Shown: piece by piece, positions 49,057 to 63,219 of the stretch | Layout: each line of letters begins with the position of its first letter | Position numbering within the stretch: the first letter of the stretch is position 1 | DNA from: Flaccisagitta enflata | Lineage: Eukaryota; Chaetognatha; Sagittoidea; Aphragmophora | Direction of reading: 5' to 3' | Assembly: GCA_965153355.1 (NCBI GenBank) | Contig: OZ231127.1 | Coordinates: 72,478,001 to 72,542,000 of the forward strand | DNA: 64,000 nt | Made by a program: the position numbers and the translations under genes | The notes under the pieces: model-generated | Databases searched by the model: none | Seen by the model: only the letters and a program-made list of their open reading frames with translations | What the model was told of the DNA's origin: nothing

Positions 49057-51385
49057 CTAAAAGCTTCCCCTTGTCGGTATTGTCGCATAACTGTTGCAGA
49101 GAGATCCATCATGTCGCAGCAGAACAACCAACGCTGACGAGATCTCATGGCGAGGAGTAGCACGGCGGCTCACAGCTGACGAAGGAGGACTGAGGAGGAG
49201 ACGAGGAGGATGGAAGAGGAGCAGGTGAGGGGGAAGAGGAAGAGGAAAGGAGGAAGAGGAAGAGTGACCGGAGAAGAAGAGGAGTAGAGTGGCAGATGTC
49301 AGGGCAGTGTCCCTCAGAGAACAACGCAGGCTTCGCGGGTTGTAAACAGCCCGTCGTTGAGGAGTTGATGACGCCACGACGGGGCTGTGGGGCCATCTCA
49401 ACGACTGCCTTCCGGCCGTGACCGCATGACCCCTTTGATCCCGCTCAGCCCCCACCGCGCCGCATGCCAACGCCGCTACGCAAGCGCCACGCCAGAAGGC
49501 GCGTCGTCAAGCCGACGACGCGCTCCGGGCGAAAAGAAAGGCGAAAAGAGAACAAGCTGCCAACGAAAGCTTCGATACGGCAGTTTCGGGAGTGGAGGCG
49601 CTCATGGGGGAGTCGACGTCGGACTCCACCACGGACGCCCCCCCGCCGCCACGCGGAGCAGAGGAAGTGGAGCGACAGGATTTGAATGACCCTGACAACT
49701 TAGACTTTGACGATGACGATTACGACGACTACGTCGATGACGACTACGAGACTCAGGATGACAGTGAGGGCGATGACATGGACACTCACGAACATGACGG
49801 AAGGGGAGAGGGACTTTCCCCCGGGAGGCGCCTCTGACCCCGCCCTGACAGTGTCTCCCCAAGGGTACTTACTGCTCCTTCCCTTGCTCCCCCTACGCTG
49901 CCGCCGCCGCAGAAGACGTTGTAGGCGGGCGTTGAGTCGCTGACGTAAGACGTAACGCCGGCCGCAGACTCGACCGCGCCAGCGCCGCTTCAAGCATCAC
50001 CTGACGCGACACTGGTGATCCTGCCGCATATCAGTGACCTGTCCTCCATCTCGCAGGAACAAGCTGTCGAATTGGTGAAGATCTACACCGCCCAAGTCGA
50101 CGCCCTCATCGCGAGCGTAAAGCACACTGCGATATACCACGACACGCATGCGCGCATTGCTGGAGAGAGGACACTGCTCTTCATCCATTGTTTAGCTGAA
50201 GAGCATATGTTCACGCAAAGAGTTTGGGGAGACGCATCATTTAAGAGTGACGGAGAGATGGTACGGTTGAAATGACGCAGACGCTCCAATTCAGTAAGAT
50301 CATCAACATCAGATCTATTACAACGGTGACATGGAAAATGACTTGAGAGACATTTCCTCATGGAAAAGCCTCAAATCAGAGAAAAAGACGACGTGCAAGC
50401 AGGCCGCTGTCGGATCGCTGGAGGCTACCTGCAGCCGACCAGCAGCAGCGCATCACGCAGACGCCCGCGACGCAGGATCTCCTCTGAACAACATCATCCG
50501 AGTAGACGATCGACGCAGCCAAAGCTGCGCCAACACCACAAATCGAAGTGAGAGAGAAGAGACGCTGTGAGCAGGGGTGGACCGCCGGATGCAGCATCCG
50601 CACTGTTATCATCGACGGTGATGGATGGTCCCGCGAGATTGCCACATGGTCCTGCTCCCGGCCTCCCTCCCCTCCTCAACGCCCAGGGTGTCACGCGGAC
50701 ATTTCACCAACTGCAACTGCAACCTCCAAATGACGACGACAACGGACAATCAAGGGGGTGTGCTCGCAGGGGCAGCCGCAAATCTGCCCCCACCTCCTCC
50801 TCCTCCCGTCAACGACGACCAACAGCGACGAGAGGAGCAAAACGCCACAGAAGAGAAATCGTCGTCCGAAAATGAAGTCTGGGGATGCGCCGACGCCCAC
50901 CAGGTCGTCAACGTCGACGGCATCCGCTTCTTCTCCTTCACATCGCCCTCCCCGATCGCCGGAAGACCTTCTGACCGAGACGATGTTGGCCGTCGCCATC
51001 AAGTTGCCAAGTCATCCTCGGTCCAAAGGATATTCAAAAGGTTGTAGACATTCTTCCGGCGGCATTCTATCCCAACTCATCTCCGATGGATCGCGCGATC
51101 TACGCTGCCGATCATGCCGTGGATAGAGCCAGATCGGTGAGGAAGTCTATCAACAATGCCAACCAGGCGTTGTCGGTGAGCACGGCCTGGTGTTGCTCAG
51201 ATGGTTCAGTTGCTGTCCGAGACGTCAAGAAGGAAGCCGACTGCTGCCCGCTCACGGAGTTCTCTCAGCCCGGCCTGGATGATGCCACCGACTTCCGGGA
51301 CTCAACGCACCTCAAGGTCGCCGAGCAACAACGCGCCCACTCTCCGGCAGAAACCTCTCCACGCCTGGGCGTAGGAAAAGACTGA
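49057..51385 (+). pseudogene. extra 3' coding region of the BEL/Pao element, unrecognised
   Basis: CG-rich sequence with the codon flavour of gag/pol, between integrase and the 3' LTR. A possible start is 49111 (MSQQNNQR, then UGA). From 49463 a frame gives a charged segment (ALRAKRKAKREQAANESF), a Pro patch (DAPPPPRGAEEVERQDLN) and a long Asp-rich tract (to 49835). Another frame, 50015-50275, gives ISQEQAVELVKIYTAQVDAL and AEEHMFTQRVWGDASF. Later pieces include a poly-Pro run (ANLPPPPPPPVNDDQ, 50765-50830), PRSPEDLLTETMLAVAIKLP, MDRAIYAADHAVDRARSVRK and a final frame to 51385. No membrane segment, fusion peptide, zinc knuckle or catalytic motif is apparent. It may be a decayed third ORF or captured sequence; the function is unknown. 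Confidence 0.45.
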
Positions 51386-52278
51386 CGCGCTCATCCTATC
51401 GTGGAGTGAAAGGCTGTGTGCAGGGTAAAGGCCGGAAGCAGAGGGTCTCTGCCGCCATGATCCCTGCCATCGCCTTTCCCACTTCAATCCTGGCTGTATC
51501 ATCCCCACGCTCACGTCGGTCGCAGCACCAGCGGCTGATCATCCAATGCATCGAGATGGCTTCCAGACGGGACAGGCCGTCGGCCCTCGGTCAGAGGGCG
51601 GTCGAGGTCCCATCAGACCCTCACTCTCCCGTGCGGCCGAGGGGGGGGTCTTGAATTGCTCATGAATCAATTGTACCAAATTAGAATATTAAGCTTAGGA
51701 TTTGAGAATGAGAATCAGTTCTAACTCTCCTAATCCGTTTCTCCATACCCATTCCGGGTGTGGGGGAACCCCCCCCTCCCGCTTACATTTCCGAGACGCA
51801 CGTGCTGGAGTGATGGACAATTCTAACTGGGCGTTGGTACGTAGTATAGTATAGTTTAGGCACACTGTGATAGGGCCACTTAGCGTATAGTTCTAATTAT
51901 TTATTTCAGTCCATCATTCCCGTGGATCTAGTATCGTTACCTTTTTTCTTGTTTTAGCATGAAGTCTGGATGCAGAATGGAGCAAGAGGAGCAATGAGCA
52001 AGAGGAGCTATTCGTAACCATACCGTAGCGATAGCCCAGACGATCTACGGTGGTAGGTGTTTGCTCCTGAAACCCATTTTCCATATCGTCTCTTCAGCGT
52101 GAGATTCACATATTTATAATAGACGTGTCTTTGTAATTCTTAAAAATTTTTGTTTTTTGAGATGAGCCCTGGATGTTGTCATATATTGTAAATTTTTAAA
52201 AATGAACGGTATTCCCGGACAAGAAACTAGTTAGGATACTTAGATTTGAATTTTTTTAAGTAAATATTAAATGGGGAC
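51386..52278. other. noncoding 3' region before the 3' LTR
   Basis: No reading frame stands out. AAATGGGGAC (52268-52278) just before the 3' LTR is a short, weak candidate polypurine tract. GGGGGGG and CCCCCCC runs occur at 51642 and 51770. Confidence 0.45.
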
Positions 52279-53065
52279 TGTGACACCTTTCACATTCCTC
52301 CCAATTATGAAGGCTAATAGCGCCGATCGACGCATTCGACTCCTATGATCCCGAAGAAGAGGAGGGGCCTTCCTTGCCATCAAAACCAAGATGGCGTCTG
52401 CTCGACTGCAGAGTGGAGGAAATCGAGGAAGAAGGAGAGAGATCTTTGATCGACGGAGGAAGGGGAGGAACGCGCGCGCGCACCGGAAGCGCTGACTTCC
52501 GGTTGAGGATTGATGAACTATATCTTCTCAACCTCTTAGAGGAGAAAAGACTTCGACCCCTCTATCGAATTCCCACGACGTGACGAATCTATTTATCATT
52601 GTTTCATTGCTGCCAAATAATTTCAAATCTCGTGATGTTTTGATTCATTTTTTGTTATTTCCAGGTTAAGTAAAAGTAGCTTCCCTGACTTTCTTACTGA
52701 CATTCGATTACACGATCTCAGTTAAAGACTCGATTTTTGATGCTTTTTCCCCGACTTCCCTGCCCTGCGCCTAGATTGGAAACCGTTCGACAACATCCGT
52801 GTAAGTCCTTGACCTTTTATCATTTTTGGCGCTATACAAAAGTATCCTTCCTTGATGTACAGAGCTTGTCCTAACCTTTTTCCTTTTTCTCTGTCCGTCA
52901 GGATTCCACGAATAGACTGATTTCGCGGACAACTTGACCGCTCATCTCAACAATTCGTTCTAAGCGGGTGTGCGTTCCAAATCATTAGCGCAGCTACGCA
53001 GTGGAGTCAGTTCTCGCGATTACGCATCAGGAGCTTGCTAAGAAACTAGACGCTAAACGATCTCA
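52279..53065 (+). repeat. 3' LTR of the BEL/Pao element
   Basis: TGTGACACCTTTCACATTCC to CGATCTCA. It shares with the 5' LTR the block ATGGCGTCTGCTCGACTGCA and most of the remainder. The stem ACCGGAAG...CTTCCGGT is intact. In the second stem one C is T, which leaves a G-U wobble and so keeps the fold at RNA level. Confidence 0.92.
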
Positions 53066-53070
53066 AGAAC
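53066..53070. repeat. target site duplication, right (AGAAC)
   Basis: AGAAC directly after the final CA of the 3' LTR, identical to 40628-40632. Confidence 0.88.
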
Positions 53071-53330
53071 CTCTCATAGACCTCCCATAGGCATAGACGT
53101 GCTATAGAGCACGATTGAAATCACACGAAGAATCATCGTCTTCACAATGTACACACACCCTGGAGGATAAGGGCTAAAAAAAAAAGAAACAAGGGGGAAA
53201 GATGTAATCAAAACGTTTTGTGGAGATGAATAAGGCAATTCGCAAATGTATTCCTGTTAAATTGATCCCTTGTCGTCGTTGTCGTCTTGTTTTCTTTCCT
53301 CCTTTCCCAACTTCTTCTCCTTCTAGCCCT

Positions 53331-53522
53331 TTTTACTTGCGGACACGCAACTCTATAAGAGGCTTTGTCCGTCGGTCCGTCGGTCCGTCGGTCCGTCCAT
53401 GAACACGAGTCGAAAAGTGCTAAAATGAGTGTTTTAGATGCATTTTGTGTATGAGGGTGAGGGACTTGGGGTGTGGATGGGGGTTGGATGCCCCTGCCCA
53501 CCGGTCCGCAACGATATTGTGA
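53331..53522 (-). mobile_element. AACAAGG-family repeat, reverse copy, end truncated
   Basis: Reverse orientation: TTTTACTTGCGGACACGCAACTC hairpin (53336-53352; first base pair lost), (GTCGGTCC)n core (53367-53398), GAACACGAGTCGAAAAGTGC, GCCCCTGCCCACCGGTCCGCAACG. The subterminal motif is the TTG variant (GTCCGCAACG on the plus strand), like the hairpin. The CCGGCCTTGTT end is missing. Confidence 0.65.
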
Positions 53523-53648
53523 CCCCGAGTCACTTGTTCTTCTCAGCTTCCTTGTTTCCAAGGTTTCTTCCCTTCCTCTTCCCTTCCTTGATCATTGATG
53601 CATTCGGAGCTCGTTATCATAAACAGGGAATTTCTGAGTCATGTCATA

Positions 53649-54211
53649 CAGTAGATCTCGTCTAGACTTGAGATAACGGGGGCAAGCATTATGGAAAAAC
53701 AAATGAAGGCAGGGGGGAAATATTTGGATTATAAACTAATCAAAGGATGCTTAATTCCTCATGATAGCTGGTTGCCATGGAAACACATTTCCATGTATTC
53801 TCGCTAAAGTATCAATATTTTGTGAGATTTTTTTAGGGAACATTGTTTAAAATAAAATTTGCTACAACTTTCCCACAGTATGTTCTTTAAGAATGTGGCT
53901 TGTTTGGCCGTTGCTAGGGAGCGTACCCATGTGTGACAACCTCTAGCAACCGTTAAACGAGCGATATTCTTACAGAACATACTGTGGGAAAGTTGTAGCT
54001 AATTTTATTTCAAAAAATATTCTCTCAAAAAATTTCACAAAATATTGATATTTAAGAGAAAATACATAGAAATGCGTTTCCATAGCAACCAGCTATCATG
54101 GGTGATTAAGCATCTTTTGATTAGTTTATGTTTCAAATATCACTCTCCTGGCTTCATTTGTTTTCCTTCAATGCTTGCCCCCATTATCTCAAGTCTAGAC
54201 GAGATCTACTG
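53649..54211. mobile_element. TA-flanked fold-back element, member 2
   Basis: The ends CAGTAGATCTCGTCTAGACT and complement are perfect, with TA at 53647-53648 and 54212-54213. The arms (about 265 bp) include GGGGGCAAGCATTATGGAAAA, a CCATGGAAACACATTTCCAT region and GCTACAACTTTCCCACAGTA. The central GCTACAACTTTCCCACAGTATG, TTGCTAGGGAGC and their complements match the element at 27278, but the outer arms differ. The two belong to one family with divergent ends. Confidence 0.85.
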
Positions 54212-54401
54212 TATGTGCATGCAACTGAAACAGTAAATGAAAACAGGAGGACAATGCCATGGACGAGAAAAAAAATCCGCCGGTAAAGAAACAAATGGAA
54301 GTGACAAACGAAAAAAAAAAAAAACTGCGGAAAAAAGGAGGATGAGATGTCTTCCTTGTCAATTGAAAAAAAGCACTTTCCCAATGCCTTATTGAGATGG
54401 A

Positions 54402-55161
<760 letters not shown>

Positions 55162-55247
55162 AACAAGGCCGTATACATTCCCTCAACCCCCATTAACGGA
55201 CGGGTGGTCGCATAAATTATTGTTAGACTAATTGTACGCAACTAAAA
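55162..55247 (+). repeat. AACAAGG-family repeat lacking the core
   Basis: AACAAGGCCGTATACATTCCC start, ACGGACGGGTGG block and a degraded end GTACGCAACTAAAAA only 85 bp away. The tetranucleotide core is deleted. Confidence 0.55.
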
Positions 55248-56874
55248 ATGTTAAAACGGAAGAACGGAGGGGTATAGGGATAGATGGACTGACGGACTAA
55301 CTGTTTTCATGAACGTGATAGGAATCCTCAGGCGCAAAAAGCGAATCCTGAGATGTCGCTGATAGTTCTTACCAATCATCAATGACACAATGAAGCTTAT
55401 CAATGGATCAACCTAGCAACACGCTGCACTTTAAGGAACCTCGATATGACGACATATGACGGCGAGCCTCCGAAGCCAACATTTTTTGTTTCAACGAGGG
55501 TCAAGATAGAAATATGAATCTAAGTAAAACTGAGTAATTGTAAAAAAGAAATTAGAGAAAAAGGTTGATTTTAGTAACATTTTGCATGATTCACATTCTA
55601 ATACAAAAATCAACTTAATTTGTCCAAGATTGATAAAGGAAAGTTACTACAAATTTCTGAAAATTTCGTTTTTGTTCACTGACAGGGGTTGGTTGAAATT
55701 CTAAATTGGCATAGAAAATGAAAAAATGGAAAAATGGAAAATAAAGTTCTCTTCCAAATTCAATTACAGAGAGAACTATATTTTTGAAAATGCAAAATTT
55801 TGCTGCATTTTAGAGTCTTAGAATTTAAACCACAGAAAAAGAAAAAAATTGTAAGCAAAATTTCACAAAAACTTTGATTTTCTTGCCTTATTTCATGTAA
55901 TTTGCATATTCAAAGGTACTTATGAGGTCAGCTTATGGCGAAGATGTACACACCAAGTGTCCCTAGAGACAATTTGCTCAAGAAAAGTATTTGTAGTTCT
56001 TTACTTGTTCAACTAATGATGCAAAAAGTGATTTGAAACTCCAATTTCTACCTTCAAAAATTACCTGTCATATTGACATTTAAAGTGCCGCTTTTGACAT
56101 AAACGCTCAACCACAAGTGCCAGCCAAGAAGAACGACAACCTTAGATCGAGTTGCCAGCGTTTTCCCCTCAAGGACGCTTTGAGTCTCGAAGAGGTCTTT
56201 GTCATGCGCATGACTCAGCAAAAGCACAGGGCAACCGATCAATAGCCAGAGGTGGAATTTTCTACATTGTCTGCAGTTGATGTCTTTCTAGTCGTGGTTT
56301 ATGGGGTTGTAGCTCATGGGAGGGAAAGAATGGAATCTGGGGATGACCGCTATCTGACCTGAGCCTTTTTTTTTATAAGAACCTGATTCATAACAACATC
56401 AAGGCTTGAAATGAGGCTGAAAAAAGGAGACGCATAAGTGTGACCTCGATTCTACCCTTTAAAGGGTATGGTTTCTGAACGACGTTACTCTCAGGTGATT
56501 TCTCCCATTTATTTCAGTTTGGGATATTGTTCTACTAGTACTTGACAAGCAGTTATCTTCATATCCCTAAAGGCGTCATTAAAGAAGTGACGCGAAAGGG
56601 GTTAGCAATTGTTGTCTCTGACTGTGTGTTCGCTTATCTGTACAAAACAGCGAATCCTTCATCATGGACACTCGACTAAAGCTGAGTACCAATTTTAAAA
56701 AAAGAAACGGCATGACCGCGGTCGTTGGGAGACCTCTTGGTTGATTTTGGTTCGTTTTGAGAGAGATTTGATAACTAATGAGGTCACAATCATCTAACAA
56801 AGTAGTCCGCTTTGGAAGTGATACTCAATTGAACAAAATCAAAGTTTTAACAGAGAATTCGTTATTTAGTCGCT
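55248..56874. other. unannotated AT-rich spacer
   Basis: About 1.6 kb without recognised gene, RNA or element ends; short frames at 56054-56242 and 56579-56800 are not supported. Confidence 0.4.
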
Positions 56875-57132
56875 GGTTCAGAGACTCTATAAAAGGGTGT
56901 GTCCCTTGGTAGATGGGTAGGTAGGTAGGTAGGAAGAAGAGAGGTAACGCGATATTTTGGACGACGCAAAACCGACTGAAAAAGGGGTTTTTGAGCACTA
57001 CTTCTCCTGCCTAGCCAAATTACAGCCCTCCCCCTGCCACATACTGTACTGCCCTTACCCACCCGTGATACTGCCCCTGCCCAGTGCCCACCCGCCAGCG
57101 ACTACCTTTTAACTGCGTATCTAGCCTTGTTT
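56875..57132 (-). mobile_element. AACAAGG-family repeat, AGTCGCTGG variant, reverse
   Basis: On the plus strand it runs TTTAGTCGCTGGTTCAGAGACTC (56875-56897; hairpin with one mispair), a (GGTA)n core (56912-56930), several CCCCTGCC/CCACCCG blocks, GCCAGCGACT (57094-57103) and CTAGCCTTGTTT. The hairpin arm AGTCGCTGG and the motif complement CCAGCGACT match exactly, although both differ from the common AGTCGCGGAC. The multiple G-rich blocks resemble the 28952 copy. Confidence 0.7.
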
Positions 57133-59097
57133 CATTCCTTTTTACCAAATGCCAAATGAGAGCTGGGAATCGGAAACCGGGAACATACACGAGACAAATA
57201 GAACCAAAAACAGGAAAAAAGAAATGCGACATAACAGACCAGTTAAAACACAATTAGCGAAATGAAACGCGTCTGTTGCCTTATCATCCATTTTAAAACC
57301 AATCAAAATGATGAAACATGCTAGATGCCTTGACTTTCAATTGACAAACCCAGGACTAAGGAGTATGATGGCCATGATAGGCTTTCATGTGATCTGGAGA
57401 TTAAAGGACTTTGATGTGTCTGGTAGGTCCATGGCCATTCCAAATCTAACTGCAAGTGCATGATAACGAAATCTACTAAAAACCGGCGACATGAATAAAC
57501 AAGCTCCTGACATAATGAACAAGGATATAACTCTCCAAAACATCATTCCTAAATGAGAACCAAATGCTGGCAGTGTACCGTAAAAGGAAAATATCCGTTG
57601 CCATTACGACGCATTTAGATATGATAATAGTAATCGATGTATTCATGATAAATTATTAATCTTATAAATGCTATGAACCTAATTGTGAATGCTTTATCAA
57701 TTATCATCAATGCTCCTCTCTCATGAATTCAAAGGATTATTTGCATAAATGAGAGGCGATAAAGATCGCTATGAAAGGCAAATGGCAATTACTGGAAGTA
57801 TTTCTTCTATCAACTAAGTGAGATAATTGCCATGAAATGGATGTCAATTCTTGTATATTGTTAGCTATTGTTAGCTTTTCATAGTGGAGTCAGTGAATGA
57901 TGCAGCAGGTAAGTATCTATCAGTGAAGTAGAACTGATTGTGTTCTTACATGTATTCTTAAAACATGTATCCATGTAATTGCTTAACTCAACTATTTCAT
58001 TTTCTGTCGTAAATTTTTAGCTAAATTCAGCCCCATTTTCGAGGTCAAATCCTTTTCCTTTCTAGCCTGTATTTTCTAACAGGAATGTAGAAAATGTCTC
58101 AGCATTAATTTGCGCAAATACTTATACTTTTCTCAAAGCGAGGGAGGCTTAATTTTTAATGACTGACTAAGTTTTAGCCTTGTAACTGGGTACCACTTCT
58201 TTGTTATTGTCGTCTCCAAGAATTTACGACAGTTTTTCTCTGATGTAACAATTTAAGCGGCCGCTTTTGGCCAATTCATGATTTTCTGGCTGAAAATGTA
58301 GGATTCAAACCCATGAGAAGCATCACTCCCAGTGCTTACAATTAGTTGTAGTATGCCTATTATTGTTATCAGATTTCCCAAATGTTACGACAATATAAAT
58401 AGTAACTGATAGGGTTGATCCCACGGCCCCCTTTCAATTGCTATAGGATTCAATAGGATTTTCAAAGATGCAAAATTTTCCCCGGCTTTAATGCATTGTG
58501 TATTGAGAGTTACAGTTCTTTCAGAAACTTGCCAGATGGTCATGAAACATAAGATAACTCATTATTTTGATAAATGAGGGCCGTATGTAGTTGAAATGAC
58601 CCTTTGATGCCCGTCCTGCACCTTGCTGTTGACTCAACACACTTGAGGAAGAGAAGAAAGAAAGGAGGTGAATATTGGATGGAGAGAAAATGAGAAGAGA
58701 GAGTGGAAGGAAAGTACAGGAGAAAGGAAAGGAGAGAGGAAAAGATGACTTAAAAATGATAGACAGACAGACAAACAGACAGACAGACACAGACATACAG
58801 ACAGACAGACACACAGAGAGGCAGAGAGAGAAAAAAGAAAACAGAGTGAGCAAAGTAGGAAAAAGCTTGGTCAGCTTCTCTTCTAAAAAGAACAAAATAA
58901 GTCTCTCTTCCAAAAGACTCCCAAGTGAAAAGGAACAAATGGGATTTTCTTTCATCCCTAAGAACGTTTCAGTGCGTCACTGCGTTTAAAGCAGGGTTTG
59001 TGTCTTTTTCTCCGTTTTTCCTTCGAATATTTGAAATGTTTTTGCTGTGTCGCACTCTATCGATTTTTCATTGCCACTTGAGTTTGAGTATGATGAT
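57133..59097. other. unannotated spacer
   Basis: About 2 kb with no recognised gene. An imperfect (GACA)n run at 58765-58815 is the only simple repeat. A B-box-like GGATTCAAACC (58301-58311, minus strand) is present without a well-spaced A box. Confidence 0.4.
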
Positions 59098-59331
<234 letters not shown>

Positions 59332-59360
59332 AACACGTTGCGAAGGTAACGACGACGAGT

Positions 59361-59503
59361 TTTTAGTTGCGGACACGCAACTCATTAAGAGCCTTTGTCC
59401 ATTCGTCCGTCCGTCGGTGAGCACGAGTCGAAAAGTGTGACACGCGCGTTTCCGCCCCTGCCCACCCGTCCGCAACTGTTATGGCCGTGTATCCGGCCTT
59501 GTT
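59361..59503 (-). mobile_element. AACAAGG-family repeat, AGTTGCG variant, reverse
   Basis: TTTTAGTTGCGGACACGCAACTC (hairpin 59365-59382), GTCCGTCCGTCGG core, GCACGAGTCGAAAAGTGTGA, GCCCCTGCCCACCC, GTCCGCAACT (59468-59477) and ATCCGGCCTTGTT. Both the hairpin and the subterminal motif carry the C-to-T / G-to-A change relative to the AGTCGCG type. Confidence 0.78.
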
Positions 59504-59862
59504 TTCTTTCTCGTAATCTATCAGGGTAGAGTCAGAAACACCTCACGCTGAGAAATGAGAGCATGAAGAACAGAAGAAAGACTGAACAACGCAAAGGCTC
59601 AAGTTTCAATTTGCTCTAGAGAAGCAAAATCACAAAACAAGAGATTGGATTTTCAGATATCAGATTCGCGCGTGCATGCGCGAAAATGCGCGTGCTCGTC
59701 AGTCTGTTTGTTGTGTGTCTAGATACTGGACAGTCTGAGATCAAACAAATTTTGGGATGACAAGGAGAAGCTGTTGTTTTTACTCGAGCTTACTCTTCCC
59801 CCCATCTCTCTTCTATTTCCACTGTATGCCATGCGTCTCTCTGTTCCTGTCAGGGACTCTGT
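59504..59862. other. unannotated spacer
   Basis: No feature recognised apart from CGCGCGTGCATGCGCG near 59668. Confidence 0.4.
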
Positions 59863-59863
59863 C

Positions 59864-59902
<39 letters not shown>

Positions 59903-59906
59903 CACT

Positions 59907-59978
<72 letters not shown>
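59863..59978. repeat. (CTGT)n then (CT)n, split by CACTAAAAAT
   Basis: About ten CTGT units (59863-59902), the spacer CACTAAAAAT, then about 34 CT units. Confidence 0.95.
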
Positions 59979-60811
<833 letters not shown>

Positions 60812-61115
60812 TATTGTGAACTAAATTGCAACGCCTCTATGTTTTGCCATTATGAACTAAAACGCAACGCCTCTATGTTTTGCCATTGTGAACTAGAATA
60901 CAACGCCTCTATGTTTTGCCATTGTGAACTAGAATGCAACTCCTCTATGTTTTGCCATTGTGAACTAGAATACAACGCCTCTATGTTTTGCCATTGTGAA
61001 CTAGAATGCAACGCCTCTATGTTTTGCCATTATGAACTAGTATACGCAACACCTCTATGGTTGGCCGTTTTGAACTAAAATGCAATGCCTCTAAGGTTCG
61101 CCGTTATGAACTACA
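60812..61115 (+). repeat. 36-bp minisatellite (MFCHCELEYNAS frame)
   Basis: About eight copies of a 36-bp unit containing ATGTTTTGCCATTGTGAACT. The unit length keeps a 12-residue frame open (60839-61078), and the last two copies diverge. It runs directly into (AAC)n at 61117. Confidence 0.9.
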
Positions 61116-61116
61116 A

Positions 61117-61272
<156 letters not shown>

Positions 61273-61398
61273 TAAGGATCATGATCCTAATCAACCTTAT
61301 CTTCTTCTTCTTCTTCATCATCGACATATGGGCAAATTGAAAAGGCGCGGGATGAATTAAAAGAAATGGAGAAACACGAAACCCAGAAATAAAGGGTT

Positions 61399-62449
<1,051 letters not shown>

Positions 62450-62615
62450 TTTTAGTTGCGGACACGCAACTCTATAAGAGGCTTTGTCCGTCCGTCCGTC
62501 CGTTGGTCCGTCCGTCCGTTGGTCCGTGGTGATCGAGTAGGAGAGTGTGAAAACGCGCATTTCCGCCCCTGCCCACCCGTCCGCAACTGGTATTGGCCGT
62601 GCATCCGGCCTTGTT
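62450..62615 (-). mobile_element. AACAAGG-family repeat, AGTTGCG variant, reverse
   Basis: TTTTTAGTTGCGGACACGCAACTC (hairpin 62454-62471), (GTCCGTTG/GTCC)n core, GCCCCTGCCCACCC, GTCCGCAACT (62579-62588) and GCATCCGGCCTTGTT. It is nearly the same as the 59361 copy, except that its core is longer. Confidence 0.8.
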
Positions 62616-62713
62616 TTGAGAATGTTTAATGTCGCGTTTTATGACATCATCCACTACAAAATGTCATCAACGCTTTGCTGTCGACATTCCAACGGCTGCT
62701 GGTTGTTGTCATA

Positions 62714-62890
62714 CAGTTGAACCCCGCTCTAATGGACCCGCCACCAACGGAATTCCGCCTTTAACAAATGCAAAGTCATGATCCCTTCAAATCAATTTCT
62801 TTTATTTCCTTTGAGGGCAATAACAGAAGTCCGCTTATAACAGAAAAAAATTGTTGGTCCCCTGAAATCCGTTAAAGCGGGGTTCAACTG
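62714..62890. mobile_element. pogo/Tigger-like MITE (177 bp)
   Basis: Ends CAGTTGAACCCCGCT and its complement AGCGGGGTTCAACTG, with TA directly outside both (62712-62713, 62891-62892). CAGTTGAACCCC-type ends with TA targets are typical of pogo/Tigger elements (general knowledge). The interior AACGGAATTCC/AATCCGTT and AAGTCCGCTTATAACAG segments also resemble the inner part of such ends. Non-coding. Confidence 0.85.
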
Positions 62891-62892
62891 TA

Positions 62893-63219
62893 CAATTCAC
62901 ATATGAAGGAGGACATTAGGGTCATTACGATTGTCGCATATTTTCATTTACATATAACCTTATTAGCTTAACAATAACCAAAAATACCACATACTACTCC
63001 CTTCGCCTTGGAAAGTCCCTGACTATTAGTATATTTTTTTCATCCCGTATGTTAAATGTGGAGTAAATTGTAGTTTCCTGTAGGGAATTTTGCTTTGTAT
63101 AAGGCATAACACGTCAGCCTTTGTCCTGCCATGAAGCGATATCATTTGCAATCTGAGCAGTCTTCATTTTTTATGTCCTTCCTGAAAGCAGAACAATCCT
63201 GAAAGTTTTCCTTGGCCTC
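62893..63219. other. unannotated spacer
   Basis: No feature recognised. Confidence 0.4.

Larger units (their letters stand above)
40633..53065 (+). mobile_element. BEL/Pao LTR retrotransposon, full length but decayed
   Basis: The element is 12.4 kb, bounded by two LTRs in direct orientation and a perfect AGAAC duplication. The internal order is gag (zinc knuckles), protease, reverse transcriptase (HVDD, KWKSN, DPLGF), RNase H (PRLEM), integrase (D, D, E) and a DUF5641-like tail. That order and these motifs are diagnostic of BEL/Pao. Stops and frameshifts interrupt every domain, so it cannot move on its own. The coding part is CG-rich with many GAC/GCC codons, unlike its AT-rich surroundings. 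It is unusually long because about 3.7 kb follows integrase. The LTRs differ at many positions, so the insertion is not recent. Confidence 0.93.

Noticed and set aside
49057-51385. Envelope gene for the BEL/Pao element
   Set aside because: No signal peptide, membrane anchor or cysteine pattern is visible in the plus-strand frames, so an env call is not supported.
58285-58350. tRNA-like A and B boxes on the minus strand (TAAGCACTGGGAGTGATG and GGTTTGAATCC)
   Set aside because: Only about 27 nt separate the starts of the two boxes, too short for a tRNA. No second copy was seen.
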